A DNA stretch of 64,000 bases from contig NZ_JARXHW010000001.1 of assembly GCF_031127805.1 (NCBI RefSeq), positions 124,001 through 188,000 on the forward strand, written 5' to 3'. The DNA is from Thalassobacterium maritimum. GTDB taxonomy: Bacteria > Verrucomicrobiota > Verrucomicrobiia > Opitutales > Coraliomargaritaceae. The number at the start of each line of letters is the position of its first letter. The stretch's first letter is position 1. The position numbers were made by a program, and so were the translations under genes. Below, piece after piece: positions 28,216-37,218 of this stretch. The notes below the pieces were generated by a model. The model ran no database searches. It was not told where the DNA came from and was given only the letters and a program-made list of their open reading frames with translations.

Positions 28216-29514
28216 CTATTTCATCTTTGCCTCGATAGTGGTCACGTCAGTCCCCCAAAAGCTAGCCGCCCGACTCCGATCTCCACCAAACAAGACAGCT
28301 GCCGCACGTAAATAGTCGACCTGTTGACTGGAAAGGTGCGACTCAAAGAGCGTGCGTGGCGAGGCTCCTGAACTCACCCGAAGGGCCGATTTCACCGCAG
28401 CGTGTGTAATCACATCACCCGGATTATCTTCAACAATCTTACGCACAGTCACGCGTAACTCCTCATAGTTACGTTCCCAGGAATGCTGACGAAACAAATC
28501 GCGCGCCGAACGTTCAAACCGAGGAACCGCCGCCAAGGAAGCCTCGCGAGCGACTTCAACAACCAGTTGTTGTGCCATCACCCCGACATCGACATTACAC
28601 TCGCGCAAAGGCGGCACCTGCACCTCAGCAGTTCCCATCAAAATGTATAAATTTTCATCGATCAGACCTTCGTCGAAAAGAGAATCCAAATCCCCACTCA
28701 CGCAGAAAATCGTTCGTAGAACCACGTCAAACTCATCAAAGGGGCCTTCATGCTTAGCCAGTGCAGTCGCCAGCTTTTTTTGCGCCACATCCATAGTCTC
28801 CAGCTCCAGCAGCACACATGTCACGCGCTCGGCACCCTGCTCCTTGGCAGCTTCGATCAACGACAACGCTTGCTGCTCATCAAAAGAGCCGGCACTGAGG
28901 TAGATGAAATGTTCTTCATGACTTTCGTAAAAACCACGAATATCTTCACAAATACTGCGGTAGTGCATACCAGGCTCCCCAATCAGAGACAGGGTAGATT
29001 TAAAATTACGCAAGCTATACAAACGCTCAGCAAAAGAGGCTGACGCACCTGATTTGCAGGGGTATGAACGAAACGAGAAGCCAAACTTAGCTCCAGCATC
29101 CCCCGCATCGTCAACGGCGTCCGCATGCGCGGGGGCCTTCTCGATTTTCTTCGCCTCTTCAATTAACTCGGCAGTTCGCTCCATTAAAGAAAAAATATTA
29201 AGCGGCTTCAAGAACACGCCGCCGACACCTTCACTGATCAACTCACGAATCGTATCATTTTCTAAATAGCCTGATACCATAATGACAGGCACTTCAGGCT
29301 TCACCTCCTTGATCACCTTCATGAACTCGGCCCCCGTCATATCTGGCATTTTATGGTCGGTCACCACAAGATCGTACTCCGTTTCACGAAAGACTTCAAC
29401 CGCCTCGATGGGATCGGTGATAGAAGTCACGATGTAATCGGCTTGTTCGAAAATATCTGTGAGCAGACTGTTAAAGTCTACATCGTCATCTAGAATTAAA
29501 ACGCTGTATGGCAT
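28216..29514 (-). CDS. Response regulator with degenerate NtrC-type AAA domain (paralog 2)
   Basis: 432 residues with an intact receiver (D9, D10; phosphoacceptor D53; K103), positions identical to those of the next gene. The AAA region has a Walker A remnant IGEPGMHYRSIC (179-187), with His-Tyr where Gly-Lys belongs. A segment with PLREC keeps the bEBP order, and SWERNYEELRVTVRKIV corresponds to the WPGNVREL lid. No GAFTGA loop was found, so it is not expected to remodel sigma-54 holoenzyme. It lies 36 bp from the MshEN-like gene and 43 bp from paralog 1. Phosphorylation may gate a structural output. Confidence 0.75.
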   Translation of the reverse strand: MPYSVLILDDDVDFNSLLTDIFEQADYIVTSITDPIEAVEVFRETEYDLVVTDHKMPDMTGAEFMKVIKEVKPEVPVIMVSGYLENDTIRELISEGVGGVFLKPLNIFSLMERTAELIEEAKKIEKAPAHADAVDDAGDAGAKFGFSFRSYPCKSGASASFAERLYSLRNFKSTLSLIGEPGMHYRSICEDIRGFYESHEEHFIYLSAGSFDEQQALSLIEAAKEQGAERVTCVLLELETMDVAQKKLATALAKHEGPFDEFDVVLRTIFCVSGDLDSLFDEGLIDENLYILMGTAEVQVPPLRECNVDVGVMAQQLVVEVAREASLAAVPRFERSARDLFRQHSWERNYEELRVTVRKIVEDNPGDVITHAAVKSALRVSSGASPRTLFESHLSSQQVDYLRAAAVLFGGDRSRAASFWGTDVTTIEAKMK

Positions 29515-29550
29515 ATAAAGTTTAAATTAAATTCTTGTTCATCGTTATTA

Positions 29551-30060
29551 CTATTCCTCTTCGGCAGCATCTTCGGCTTCGTGAACTTCCTCTATGCGCT
29601 CCAAGGCACGACTCAGTGACGACATTGACGTGCCGTACCAAAGCACTCGCCCGTCGAGCGCCTCTTCCCAATATTTAACTACGGGCGCACTCATATAGTA
29701 GCATGAAGCCAACATGTAAGTGCCTTCGACATGGTCAAATGGAACCGTCGACGAGGCCCAACATAAGGGCAAGTCGACCTTCATCGGGCGCAAGGACTGT
29801 AGCTCGATATGATTCAAATCAATCAAGCCCAACTTCTCCTCTTCCACTAAGTGATCTAATAGTTTCGACTCTTCCAGCTTCTTCAGATCGAACAGCAAAG
29901 TTGATAGGATCGATGCACGCTTCAAGTCAGCGGCCTGAATCGCCTCCATGAACTTGCCGTTCGCTTCCTCTAGGTCCCCCGAAGAAACCAACCCCTTGTC
30001 GACGAGAGCTGAACCTAAAAAACGATTACTACGGAGTATTAAAGCGCGATGCTGCTGCAT
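29551..30060 (-). CDS. Stand-alone MshEN/GspE-N-terminal-like domain protein
   Basis: 169 residues. The segment FLGSALVDKGLVSSGDLEEA (residues 14-33) followed by LLFDLKKLEESKLLDHLVEEEKL repeats the pattern of MshEN/T2SSE N-terminal domains, a module that in some proteins binds cyclic di-GMP. There is no ATPase domain. The C-terminal third (CYYMSAPVVKYWEEAL) and an acidic tail follow. It is the first gene of the minus-strand series that leads to the GspE/PilB ATPase, which has its own N-terminal domain of the same class. It could be a regulator or ligand-binding partner of that ATPase; cyclic di-GMP binding is not shown. Confidence 0.65.
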   Translation of the reverse strand: MQQHRALILRSNRFLGSALVDKGLVSSGDLEEANGKFMEAIQAADLKRASILSTLLFDLKKLEESKLLDHLVEEEKLGLIDLNHIELQSLRPMKVDLPLCWASSTVPFDHVEGTYMLASCYYMSAPVVKYWEEALDGRVLWYGTSMSSLSRALERIEEVHEAEDAAEEE

Positions 30061-30209
30061 GGTGAATTTTCTTCACAAAGATTCGGCTCAAGCGCCCCTA
30101 AGGTCAAGACATCAGAAGCTCGAATCCGTCATCGTTTTCACTTTACGAAAAATTAGTCAATAAATCGTAAAAGCGACGCGATGTGACGTTAAAGGAATCA
30201 AGCCGCTGG

Positions 30210-31688
30210 CTAGGGGCGCAGTGCCAGATAACTAACACTCCCTCGATAATATACGTAAACTCGACTCACTGGTCTCGAGTCTAACAAAGAGCGCGCATGC
30301 GAAAACGACTCAGGCACCACTCCATTAATTTCAAGAAAGACAAGCCCAGGTGCAATCGCCTCCCTGAAGCCCGAATCTGCCTCTACTTTCACCACAACCA
30401 GTCCTTGAACTCGCCGATCGAGCCCATATTTTTTACGTAAAGCATCGTCCACCCATGCACAATGAACCCCTTGTAATAACTCTCTCTCATACGCATCCTC
30501 GCCGTATGGATTCGCGGGATCTGCCAGCACCACATCTAACTCATGAAGCGCCCCCTCGCGACGAAAGCGCACACTGACCGACTCTCCCGGGGGACTGGCC
30601 GCTACCTGAATACGCATATCTTTGATCGTTTTCACAGCGACGCCATTGATGCCTACAATCACGTCTCCCCGTAATAGCCCCGCCTGTGCGGCGGGCAAGC
30701 CCTCGGTCACCGACTGAATCAAGACCCCCGCCCTTTCAGGCACCTGGAAGGCTTCCGCATAAGTCGCATCGACATCTTTCAAACTCACGCCCAACATGCC
30801 ACGCCGCACCTCGCCATCGCGCACCAATGCTAAAGCAATCGAACGCGCGAAGGTGGATGGAATCGCAAAGCCCAAGCCAATACTCCCGCCACTGCGCGAA
30901 AGAATGGCGGTATTGATCCCCACTAAACGTCCATAGGCATCGACTAAGGCGCCCCCCGAATTACCAGGATTGATGGGGGCATCGGTCTGGATAAAACTCT
31001 CATAGCCAGACTCGCCCAAGATCGACAAATTACTGCGCTTGGTCGCCGACACAATCCCCTGCGTAATCGTAAGCCCAACTCCCATAGGATTGCCAATCGC
31101 AAATACCACGTCGCCCACCTCAAGCTGATCACTATCTGCAATCGGCAAATGAGGCAGCCCATCCGCCTCGACCTTAAGCACCGCGAGGTCGCTGCTCGGG
31201 TCACGCCCCACCAGACGGGCAGCCAACTCGCGTCCATCATTGAGCTCCACGAGAAGCTCATCGGCGGGCTCTCCATCGCGCGCAGTAATGACATGGCTAT
31301 TTGTCAAAATATAGCCATCTGCAGAAATCACCACACCTGAACCCACACCTTCATTGATACGACGCTCGACCTCTTCTGGCTCCGCACGTTGCGGAGTCGG
31401 CAAGCCGTAATAGCGACGCAGCATTTCCATCCGCGGGTCCATTCCCCGCTGCCGGATATAGCGTAAAATACTCGCCGAGTGCACCGCCACCACCGCTTCT
31501 TTTGCAGGCTTCAGGATTGGTGCATAACTCGTAAGATAATTGGGGTCATCCCGCTTGATGCCACTCGAATCAAGCGGCAGTTCTAAATCGGCAGCTTGCA
31601 CACAAAGCGCGCTCCAGCAAACAAGGCAGGGAACGCGAAAAAAATGTATAAGCTTCAGCAAGGCACGCATTTGAGATAAAGAGAGCAT
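30210..31688 (-). CDS. HtrA/DegP-like S1C serine protease with PDZ domain
   Basis: 492 residues with an N-terminal hydrophobic signal or anchor (about 8-32). The trypsin-like triad is visible: His in YILTNSHVIT, Asp in PSSDLAVLKV and Ser in PGNSGGALV. A PDZ domain follows (RGDVIVGINGVAVKTIKDM), then a second, less typical PDZ-like region (APGLVFLEINGVVPESFSHA). This fits a periplasmic chaperone-protease that degrades misfolded envelope proteins. It is 23 bp downstream of tatA, so both belong to the export and envelope quality-control theme. Confidence 0.93.
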   Translation of the reverse strand: MLSLSQMRALLKLIHFFRVPCLVCWSALCVQAADLELPLDSSGIKRDDPNYLTSYAPILKPAKEAVVAVHSASILRYIRQRGMDPRMEMLRRYYGLPTPQRAEPEEVERRINEGVGSGVVISADGYILTNSHVITARDGEPADELLVELNDGRELAARLVGRDPSSDLAVLKVEADGLPHLPIADSDQLEVGDVVFAIGNPMGVGLTITQGIVSATKRSNLSILGESGYESFIQTDAPINPGNSGGALVDAYGRLVGINTAILSRSGGSIGLGFAIPSTFARSIALALVRDGEVRRGMLGVSLKDVDATYAEAFQVPERAGVLIQSVTEGLPAAQAGLLRGDVIVGINGVAVKTIKDMRIQVAASPPGESVSVRFRREGALHELDVVLADPANPYGEDAYERELLQGVHCAWVDDALRKKYGLDRRVQGLVVVKVEADSGFREAIAPGLVFLEINGVVPESFSHARSLLDSRPVSRVYVYYRGSVSYLALRP

Positions 31689-31711
31689 GGCTACCCGCGG
31701 ACTCTAGCAGT

Positions 31712-32032
31712 TCATTTACGCGCCACAGTATTGTCAGCCTTGTCAGCCTCCGATGCAGTAACAGCCGTCTCCGTAGGCGGTATAGTCGCTGTATTTTCCT
31801 GTGCGACCGTCTGCGGCGCGGCACGAGGCGTCACGGGCGTCGACTCGACGTCCATCGCACTGCGAATATCCTCCTCAATGCCCCGAGTCGCTTTCTTAAA
31901 CTCGCGCACAGACTGCCCTAAAGATTTAAACAGCCCAGGCAAGCGTTCCGCTCCGAAAAGGAGCAAGACCACGAGAAAGATCAGGATTAGCTCCGGACCA
32001 TTGATGTTCTCAATAAAAGCAAGTAAGTTCAT
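31712..32032 (-). CDS. tatA: Twin-arginine translocase subunit TatA/E-like
   Basis: 106 residues. One N-terminal transmembrane helix (about 12-27, GPELILIFLVVLLLFGAE), the FG hinge, and an amphipathic helix (LPGLFKSLGQSVREFKKATR) give the typical TatA layout. The C-terminus is Thr/Ala/Pro-rich and unstructured. TatA forms the pore of the Tat export system with TatC (not in the window). Family distinction between TatA and TatB rests on the missing N-terminal polar features of TatB and is fairly secure. HtrA-like protease follows 23 bp downstream. Confidence 0.88.
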   Translation of the reverse strand: MNLLAFIENINGPELILIFLVVLLLFGAERLPGLFKSLGQSVREFKKATRGIEEDIRSAMDVESTPVTPRAAPQTVAQENTATIPPTETAVTASEADKADNTVARK

Positions 32033-32173
32033 AGTATTTGATCGGTGAACAAAAATTTAACTAGGCAGATACTTGCCATTTTTGCAAGAGCCTTCCGTAA
32101 AGGATACAGCTCCATCGCCATCCACACTAGGCAACGATCTCAATATTCACAATATATCGGAAGCTTTACTAAG

Positions 32174-32866
32174 CTAGCGAAAAAAGCCGTATTTCAAGAT
32201 CGCATAGATCGCGCGAACCCCATCGCGCCAGCCGATTTTTTTACCTTCTTCATATGTGCGCCCGTAATACGAAATGCCGACCTCGTAGATGCGCACATTA
32301 AGCTTTGAAATTTTAGCAGTCAGCTCCGGCTCGACCCCAAAACGATTCTCCTCCACAGTTATTTGCTCAAGCACCTCACGGCGGAAAATCTTATAGCAGC
32401 ACTCCATGTCGGTCAGGTTCAAATTCGTCATCATATTGCTCAACATAGTCAAAAACTTGTTGCCCAACATGTGCCAATAAAAGACCACGCGGTGCGCACC
32501 GCCGCCCATAAAACGAGAGCCGAAGACCACATCCGCCTGATTACGTAAAATCGGCCGTAAGAGCCCCGGCAGTTCTTCGGGATCATATTCCAAATCCGCA
32601 TCCTGAATCGCGACAATATCGCCCGTGGCGAGCTCAAAACCTGTTCGCAAGGCCGCCCCCTTGCCTTGATTTACCTGATGATAGGCCTTTTTGAAAATCG
32701 GGTCCAGAAACTCAGATTCCAACAAGGCACGCGTGCCATCGGTCGAGCAATCATCGACTAAAATAATCTCCTTAACCGACATTCCCTCAACCGCCCGCAC
32801 ACGATTTACAATCTCGTTCAGGGTCTCACACTCATTATAGATGGGAATGACAATGGATACTTGCAT
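32174..32866 (-). CDS. GT2-family glycosyltransferase (dolichyl-phosphate-type)
   Basis: 230 residues from the ATG at 32866 (MQVSIVIPIYNECETLNEIV); a TTG at 32902 would add 12. GT-A fold with the nucleotide-binding start SIVIPIYNE, LVDDCSTDGT, the QGKGAALRTG loop, and the metal-site DADLEYDPEEL. It lacks the C-terminal membrane helices seen in the next GT2 enzyme. Similar proteins transfer mannose or glucose from a nucleotide sugar to a polyprenyl phosphate. It faces the polysaccharide locus but is on the opposite strand, so it may be part of it functionally. Confidence 0.88.
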   Translation of the reverse strand: MQVSIVIPIYNECETLNEIVNRVRAVEGMSVKEIILVDDCSTDGTRALLESEFLDPIFKKAYHQVNQGKGAALRTGFELATGDIVAIQDADLEYDPEELPGLLRPILRNQADVVFGSRFMGGGAHRVVFYWHMLGNKFLTMLSNMMTNLNLTDMECCYKIFRREVLEQITVEENRFGVEPELTAKISKLNVRIYEVGISYYGRTYEEGKKIGWRDGVRAIYAILKYGFFR

Positions 32867-32967
32867 GCGCCTCAAGTAATGTAAGCTGCCGGCAAAGGGC
32901 AATATTTATCAATTCAAACTCTGCTTGCCTAAGAGCCTGCCACAAGCAAGCTACTGCCAGAATATTT

Positions 32968-33915
32968 ATGCCCACCGAGCCCGCACTTTCCATCGTCATC
33001 CCCCTCTGTAACGAGGAAGCTACGCTGTCATCCCTGTTCGAGCAGATAGCCGCCACCGTGGAAACAAACGCTCTGGGCAGCTTTGAGGTGATCTTCGTAG
33101 ATGATGGCAGCACCGACGGGTCTTGGAAAAAAATAGAAGCGCTCAAACAAGCCCACCCCGAGCAGGTAGTCGCACTGCGCTTTCGCCGCAACCACGGCAA
33201 GGCCGCCGCCCTCTCCGCCGGAATTGAGCAAGCTCGCGGCGACATCATCTTCACCATGGATGCCGATCTGCAAGACGAGCCAGCCGAGATCCCCAGCTTC
33301 CTAGCCAAGCTCGACGAGGGCTACGACTGTGTCTCCGGCTGGAAACAACTCCGCAAAGATCCACTCGGCAAGACCTTGCCCTCTCGCTTCTTCAATGCCG
33401 CCACTCGAGCCACCTCGGGCGTAAAAATTCACGACTTCAACTGCGGCTTCAAAGCCTACCGCGCCGAAGCCATCCACAGCGTCGAGCTTTATGGCGAGCT
33501 GCACCGCTACATCCCCGTGCTATTGGCAGCCGAGGGCTTCACCACCGCCGAGATACCCGTCGAGCACCACCGTCGCACCCATGGCGTTTCTAAATACGGA
33601 TGGAAACGTCTATTCAAAGGCGGGCTCGATCTTATCACTGTGGTCGTAATCACTCGCTATCTAAAACGGCCAGGGCATTTTTTCGGTGGCTTCGGTATGA
33701 TCAGCGGCATGCTAGGCTTTTTGATCCTAGCCAGTTTGACCATCGAAAAGCTCATCTTTGGCCACAGCATTGGACAGCGCCCGCTACTTCAACTCGGAAT
33801 ACTGCTCGTCATTCTTGGCGTGCAATTGATCTCCACTGGCCTCATAGGCGAGCTAATTAATTTCAACAGTAAATCCCAAAGTCAGAAGACACCCCGAATC
33901 ACGGAAACTTTATAA
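32968..33915 (+). CDS. GT2 polyprenyl-phosphate glycosyltransferase with C-terminal membrane helices
   Basis: 315 residues. SIVIPLCNEEATLSSLFEQ, VDDGSTDGSW, the NHGKAAALSAG loop and MDADLQDEP identify the DPM1/ArnC-type GT2 domain; the C-terminus has two hydrophobic helices (about 240-290), as in polyprenyl-phosphate sugar synthases. HHRRTHGVSKYGWKRLF is the conserved post-catalytic region. It would charge undecaprenyl phosphate with a sugar at the cytoplasmic face of the membrane. First gene of a plus-strand polysaccharide run; the DegT gene follows after 5 bp. Confidence 0.9.
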   Translation: MPTEPALSIVIPLCNEEATLSSLFEQIAATVETNALGSFEVIFVDDGSTDGSWKKIEALKQAHPEQVVALRFRRNHGKAAALSAGIEQARGDIIFTMDADLQDEPAEIPSFLAKLDEGYDCVSGWKQLRKDPLGKTLPSRFFNAATRATSGVKIHDFNCGFKAYRAEAIHSVELYGELHRYIPVLLAAEGFTTAEIPVEHHRRTHGVSKYGWKRLFKGGLDLITVVVITRYLKRPGHFFGGFGMISGMLGFLILASLTIEKLIFGHSIGQRPLLQLGILLVILGVQLISTGLIGELINFNSKSQSQKTPRITETL

Positions 33916-33920
33916 GCACT

Positions 33921-35027
33921 ATGCAATTCATCGACATCAAAGCCATCCACGCCCACAGCGCGGCTCAAATCGACGCCGCCGTCGCCAAGGTATTTGAACA
34001 CGGCCGCTACATCAACGGCCCCGAAGTTTACGAACTCGAGGCCACACTGGGTGAATTCCTCGGCGACTCCCAACCGCTTCACTGCATCGCCGTCGCAAGC
34101 GGCACGATGGCCTTGGAAGTCGCACTACGCGCACTCGGCATCGGCCCCGGTGATGAAGTGATTACCACGCCCTTCACTTGGATCAGCACCGCCGAGACCA
34201 TCGCTCTGGTTGGCGCCACCCCCGTCTTTGTCGACATCGCGCCCGACACTTATAACATCGATCCGGTCGAAGTCGAAAAAGCCATTACCCCAAAAACCAA
34301 GGCGATTATCCCCGTCGACCTCTTCGGGCAACTACCCGACTACACCGCCCTCGAAGCGATTGCCGAGAAGCACGGTCTTAAGATCATCGAAGACGCCGCG
34401 CAAAGTTTTGGCGCCGAGCAAAACGGGCGCAAAGCCGGCACCTTTGGCCATGTGGCCACCACCAGCTTCTTTCCCGCCAAGCCGCTCGGCGGCTATGGCG
34501 ACGGCGGCGCCGTCTTTACCGCAGACGAGCAACTGGCTGAAGACCTGCGCGCCGTCACCAACCACGGCTGCAAAGAGCGTGAGTCGCACTACATCCTCGG
34601 CACCAACGGTCGCTGCGACAGCCTGCAAGCCGCCGTCATCCAAGCAAAGTTTGCCAACTTCCGCGACGAAGAAATCGCCCTACGTCAGCAAGTCGGCGCC
34701 CGTTACTCCGAGGCACTCAAGGAATATGTGACCGTGCCCACCATTCACCCCGGCAACACGCACATTTACGCGCAATACACCATCCGCCCCCAAAACCGAG
34801 ACAGCCTAGGCGAAGCCCTCAAAGCCGCCGACATTCCCAGCGCCGTGTATTACCGCAAGCCACTCCACCAGCAGGCAGTGTTCAGCCATCTGCCCTGCGC
34901 AAAAAAGAGCTTCCCGCACACCGAGAAAGCCGCCAAGGAAGTCATCAGCCTCCCATTTCATCCTTATCTCAGCGAAGCCGATCAAAACCGGATTATTGAA
35001 GCGGTGATTGCGCACGAGACCGTATAA
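33921..35027 (+). CDS. DegT/DnrJ/EryC1/StrS-family sugar aminotransferase
   Basis: 368 residues. A PLP-dependent sugar aminotransferase fold: VASGTMALEVALRALGIGPGDEVI, PFTWISTAE, FVDIAPDTYNI, EDAAQSFGAE, and the PLP lysine in FPAKPLGGYGDGGA. C-terminal YYRKPLHQQ and AKEVISLPFHPYLS are typical. It would transfer an amino group to a keto-sugar nucleotide, giving an amino sugar for the glycan. Five bp separate it from the GT2 gene, with the flippase 85 bp downstream. The sugar substrate is not deducible without a partner dehydratase. Confidence 0.93.
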   Translation: MQFIDIKAIHAHSAAQIDAAVAKVFEHGRYINGPEVYELEATLGEFLGDSQPLHCIAVASGTMALEVALRALGIGPGDEVITTPFTWISTAETIALVGATPVFVDIAPDTYNIDPVEVEKAITPKTKAIIPVDLFGQLPDYTALEAIAEKHGLKIIEDAAQSFGAEQNGRKAGTFGHVATTSFFPAKPLGGYGDGGAVFTADEQLAEDLRAVTNHGCKERESHYILGTNGRCDSLQAAVIQAKFANFRDEEIALRQQVGARYSEALKEYVTVPTIHPGNTHIYAQYTIRPQNRDSLGEALKAADIPSAVYYRKPLHQQAVFSHLPCAKKSFPHTEKAAKEVISLPFHPYLSEADQNRIIEAVIAHETV

Positions 35028-35111
35028 TGCAAGCGCCTCCCACGAGTTTCGCGAGTCTACCGAACTGGCATGCTAGTCTTTGGACAGCGCCCCTAACCAA
35101 GCGGCAAGCTC

Positions 35112-36455
35112 GTGTTCGATAAGGTAAAAGGTCGCTTAAGAGGCCTGACATCTGATGGTCAGTTTGCGGAAATCCTCACCGGGTCTGCGTGGGCATTGGG
35201 CGCAAAAGTCTCAGCGTCCGTACTCGCTTTGGCGACCAGTGCCATCGTTGCTCGTGTCTATGGCCCTGAAACACTGGGAACCTTGGCCGTCATTAGTTCC
35301 TTCCTCACGCTGGTAACACTATTCACCGTCTTAGGCACCAACACCTCCATACTGCGCCTGATTCCTGAGCACTTGGCTAAGTATTCTCCGAGTTCAGCTT
35401 TCAAGATCTACCGTAAGACTCAGTACTTCGTCGCCGCCATATCCGTGGTGACGGCAAGCCTACTCTACTGTAGCTCTGGCTTTGTTGCGGAAGCTATTTT
35501 CAACAAACCATACCTGAAAACCTATTTCGCACTCATGGCAGGTTTTGTCGTTTTCAAAACCCTAATGCTACTGAATACCAACGCAGTGCGCGGCTTGCGA
35601 CTGTTTCAGAGTTTTGCCTTCATGCAGCTCCTGCCCGGGCTTTGTAATTTTGTCATCCTCATACTTCTCACTCTCAGCAGTAAGCATCATGACAATCCCA
35701 TATTTGCACTGTTGGCCTCAATCGGAATCACAGCAATTGTAGGAGGTTACATCATGGATCGGGCATTTAAGCGGAGATGCTCCCCGACAGATCCAATATG
35801 CCCCATCGCATTGAAGAGCCTATTGAGCATCTCGATGCCCATGTTAATGACTGCCCTCATGACTTATGTGATTGGCCAAACAGGCGTGATCATGCTAGGT
35901 ATTTTACGCCCCGAAGAGGAAGTCGGATACTATGCCGTTGCCGTCCAGTTGGCCTCCTTAACGGCATTCATGCTGCAAGCCGTCAATACGATGGCCACGC
36001 CCAAATACTCCGAACTTTTTCATTCGAACAAGATAGATGAGCTCATAAACGTCGCTCAAAAGACGGCTAAATTAATATTCTGGGTAGCCGTGCCCTTGCT
36101 TCTCATCCTCCTACTCTCGGGCAAATTTCTACTGATCCAAATCTATGGAGCAGAGTTTGCGGTCGCCTATGGAGCGATGATCTTTCTAGTGGTGGGTCAA
36201 TTAATAAATGCCATGTCAGGTTCGACCGGACCGTTTATGAATATGACGAATAAGCATAGAGAATTATTCTATATCAAAATGCTATCGGCAATTCTCAACA
36301 TCCTACTCAATACAATTTTGATACCGAAATTTGGAATTCTCGGCTCAGCAATATCCGCCATGATCAGCATCCTTGCATGGAACCTATCTGTTCTACTCTA
36401 CATCAAGGCGAAGCACGGTAAAAGCATTGCTTACATTCCATTCGTCAAACCATAA
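35112..36455 (+). CDS. Polysaccharide flippase (Wzx/MATE-like)
   Basis: 447 residues, starting with GTG. About 12 to 14 hydrophobic segments across the whole length, with the usual Wzx beginning (EILTGSAWALGAKVSASVLALATSAIVARVYGPETLGTL broken into the first two helices). Short charged loops lie between. It would flip lipid-linked oligosaccharide across the inner membrane. The base composition is visibly more AT-rich than that of the DegT gene before it. The following sulfotransferase starts 7 bp after its stop. Confidence 0.85.
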   Translation: MFDKVKGRLRGLTSDGQFAEILTGSAWALGAKVSASVLALATSAIVARVYGPETLGTLAVISSFLTLVTLFTVLGTNTSILRLIPEHLAKYSPSSAFKIYRKTQYFVAAISVVTASLLYCSSGFVAEAIFNKPYLKTYFALMAGFVVFKTLMLLNTNAVRGLRLFQSFAFMQLLPGLCNFVILILLTLSSKHHDNPIFALLASIGITAIVGGYIMDRAFKRRCSPTDPICPIALKSLLSISMPMLMTALMTYVIGQTGVIMLGILRPEEEVGYYAVAVQLASLTAFMLQAVNTMATPKYSELFHSNKIDELINVAQKTAKLIFWVAVPLLLILLLSGKFLLIQIYGAEFAVAYGAMIFLVVGQLINAMSGSTGPFMNMTNKHRELFYIKMLSAILNILLNTILIPKFGILGSAISAMISILAWNLSVLLYIKAKHGKSIAYIPFVKP

Positions 36456-36462
36456 TTCAGCG

Positions 36463-37218
36463 GTGATCATATCCCACAGCAAGAAATTCATTTACTTACA
36501 TGGACGGAAAACTGCCGGTAGCAGCATAGGTATTTCACTCATGCGGCATCTCGCTACGGGGGACATTGCCAGAGGCTATATAACTGGAGGACTCGACGTA
36601 GGGATCACGCCCCCAGACTGGGAGGCATCAAGCACTTGCTTACGCCCACACGACTTCTTTCGAAAGAGCCCGAGAGTGCATGCCTATCGACGTTTTTTGA
36701 GAAAAAGATATCAAGTCTCTTCGACTCACATGACTGCACAGCAGGTGCGCGATTATCTCGGAGAAGAATGCTGGTCTAGCTATTTCAAGTTCACCTTTGA
36801 GCGAAATCCATTTGATCGAATCGTTTCATTCTATCACTGGCGCACACACCAGCAATCAAGGCCCCCTTCCTTTGAAAAATTTGTAGAGGCTCTCTGCGAA
36901 GAAGATGAGGCATTTCTAAAACGCAACAAGCTCTCGGGATTTTCAAATCTTCCATTTTACTTAATCGATAATGAGATCGCAGTGGATTTCGTGGGGCGCT
37001 ACGAGCGCCTATCCGAAGATGTCGCGACGGTGTTCCAAAAAATTGGCTTGGAAAACGACACATGGCTACCAAAGAATAAGTCAGGTATCCGTCCTGCATC
37101 CGCAAGCTACCTGAACTATGCAACAGAGGCAATGACGCACAAGCTACGACAAGCGTTCCAAACAGAAATCTCCCTATTCGATTATCAGCCTCCCGTGGAA
37201 AGCAGGTCGCAAGGATGA
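36463..37218 (+). CDS. Sulfotransferase family protein 1
   Basis: 251 residues from the GTG at 36463, placed because KFIYLHGRKTAGSSI, the PAPS 5'-phosphosulfate loop, then sits about 8 residues from the start; a start at 36373 would lie within the flippase gene. The 3'-phosphate-binding motif is visible as FTFERNPFDRIVSFYHW. Family members move sulfate from PAPS to sugars. It overlaps the next sulfotransferase by an ATGA, so both are translationally coupled. The acceptor is presumably the locus glycan. Confidence 0.8.
   Translation: MIISHSKKFIYLHGRKTAGSSIGISLMRHLATGDIARGYITGGLDVGITPPDWEASSTCLRPHDFFRKSPRVHAYRRFLRKRYQVSSTHMTAQQVRDYLGEECWSSYFKFTFERNPFDRIVSFYHWRTHQQSRPPSFEKFVEALCEEDEAFLKRNKLSGFSNLPFYLIDNEIAVDFVGRYERLSEDVATVFQKIGLENDTWLPKNKSGIRPASASYLNYATEAMTHKLRQAFQTEISLFDYQPPVESRSQG

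Noticed and set aside
26856..29514. True sigma-54 activators controlling the glnII promoter
   Set aside because: Both lack the Walker A lysine and any GAFTGA loop, so they cannot be expected to remodel sigma-54 holoenzyme.
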